Source: Phycisphaerales bacterium (GTDB taxonomy: Bacteria > Planctomycetota > Phycisphaerae > Phycisphaerales > UBA1924). Taken from it: a stretch of 64,000 bases of DNA. Under the pieces are notes generated by a model. The model was not told where the DNA came from, searched no databases, and worked only from the letters and a program-made list of their open reading frames with translations. Location of the stretch: the NCBI GenBank assembly GCA_019744815.1, contig JAIEUA010000012.1, positions 1-64,000 on the forward strand. Reading direction: 5' to 3'. Below, in pieces: positions 62,413 through 64,000 of this stretch (its first letter is position 1; every line of letters starts with the position of its first letter). A program made the translations under genes and the position numbers.

Positions 62413-62609
62413 CCTGCGTTGCGAGAAGACGGACAGTCTGGTGCCATCAGTCCGCCGGCTTTGCGGCGCGACTGATGCGGGTTTGGGCGTGGCGTGCGGG
62501 ATGCGAAGTCGCAGAAGCACCAGTCGCGCGGCTCCGAGCAGCCGCGGACTGGTGGCACCATAGCCAGTGGACGCGCTCGCACTGCCCGGCCCGGAGCGGC
62601 CGGGCAGTG
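62379..62609. repeat. Cluster of four palindromic repeats
   Basis: CACTGCCCGG-N10-CCGGGCAGTG at 62379-62408 and at 62580-62609 (identical arms, GCGCTCG before and GCACCC after in both), CATCAGTC...GACTGATG at 62445-62477, and CACCAGTC...GACTGGTG at 62518-62554 (extended by CGCGGCT/AGCCGCG). They occupy the 5' end of the lipoprotein gene and the spacer to valS. Confidence 0.8.
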
Positions 62610-62630
62610 GCACCCGAGGTTGTCGGGATG

Positions 62631-64000
<1,370 letters not shown>

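Overview
The window looks like chromosomal DNA of a high-G+C planctomycete, probably of the Phycisphaerae. The reasons are an ECF sigma factor next to a TPR-bearing protein kinase, a planctomycete-style two-EF-hand dockerin tail, a PEP-CTERM-like tail, a type III glutamine synthetase, a 'CPAC...LRGT...CPECG' zinc ribbon protein, and many short palindromic repeats, some translated inside genes. This is inference from the sequence; no 16S gene is present.

Layout. 0.4-2.8 kb: an AT-richer, probably acquired gene coding for a PD-(D/E)xK-like nuclease joined to a P-loop NTPase. 2.9-6.1 kb: two different isocitrate dehydrogenases in tandem. 6.3-9.1 kb: two exported amidohydrolase-family proteins, the second without any recognisable metal ligand. 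9.2-15.2 kb: a DUF4279-like gene, then a heavy-metal RND efflux module (small Cys-rich protein, His-rich adaptor, CzcA/CusA pump) with two apparent frameshifts. The module is bracketed by ffh and a decayed copy of the ffh 3' end. 15.3-18.4 kb: ffh, tRNA-Val and waaA.

18.5-36.7 kb is a Tad/Flp pilus locus. One plus-strand operon holds cpaB, an FHA-CpaF fusion ATPase, tadB, tadC, an FHA membrane protein and a membrane serine/threonine kinase. A minus-strand pair codes for a TPR lipoprotein and the secretin. A second plus-strand operon holds a second CpaF ATPase, two Flp-type pilins, the prepilin peptidase and three TadE/TadG-like pseudopilins. I see no TadZ. The unusual part is the phospho-signalling (one kinase, two FHA domains) built into the pilus operon.

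36.9-51.9 kb is mostly housekeeping: proS, a GNAT acetyltransferase, hutU and hutH (histidine breakdown), tRNA-Ile2, the ECF sigma/kinase pair, a PEP-CTERM-like protein, glnN, trpA and map. 52.1-56.2 kb codes for a 1331-residue secreted protein with 14 FG-GAP-like repeats and a dockerin-like tail. 56.3-61.3 kb: a zinc-ribbon membrane protein, a TPR lipoprotein, then a methionine-cycle group: an ArsR-methyltransferase fusion with a palindrome over its own start codon, ahcY and metF. 61.4-64.0 kb: a putative metallopeptidase lipoprotein, a cluster of palindromic repeats, and the C-terminal part of valS running off the right edge.
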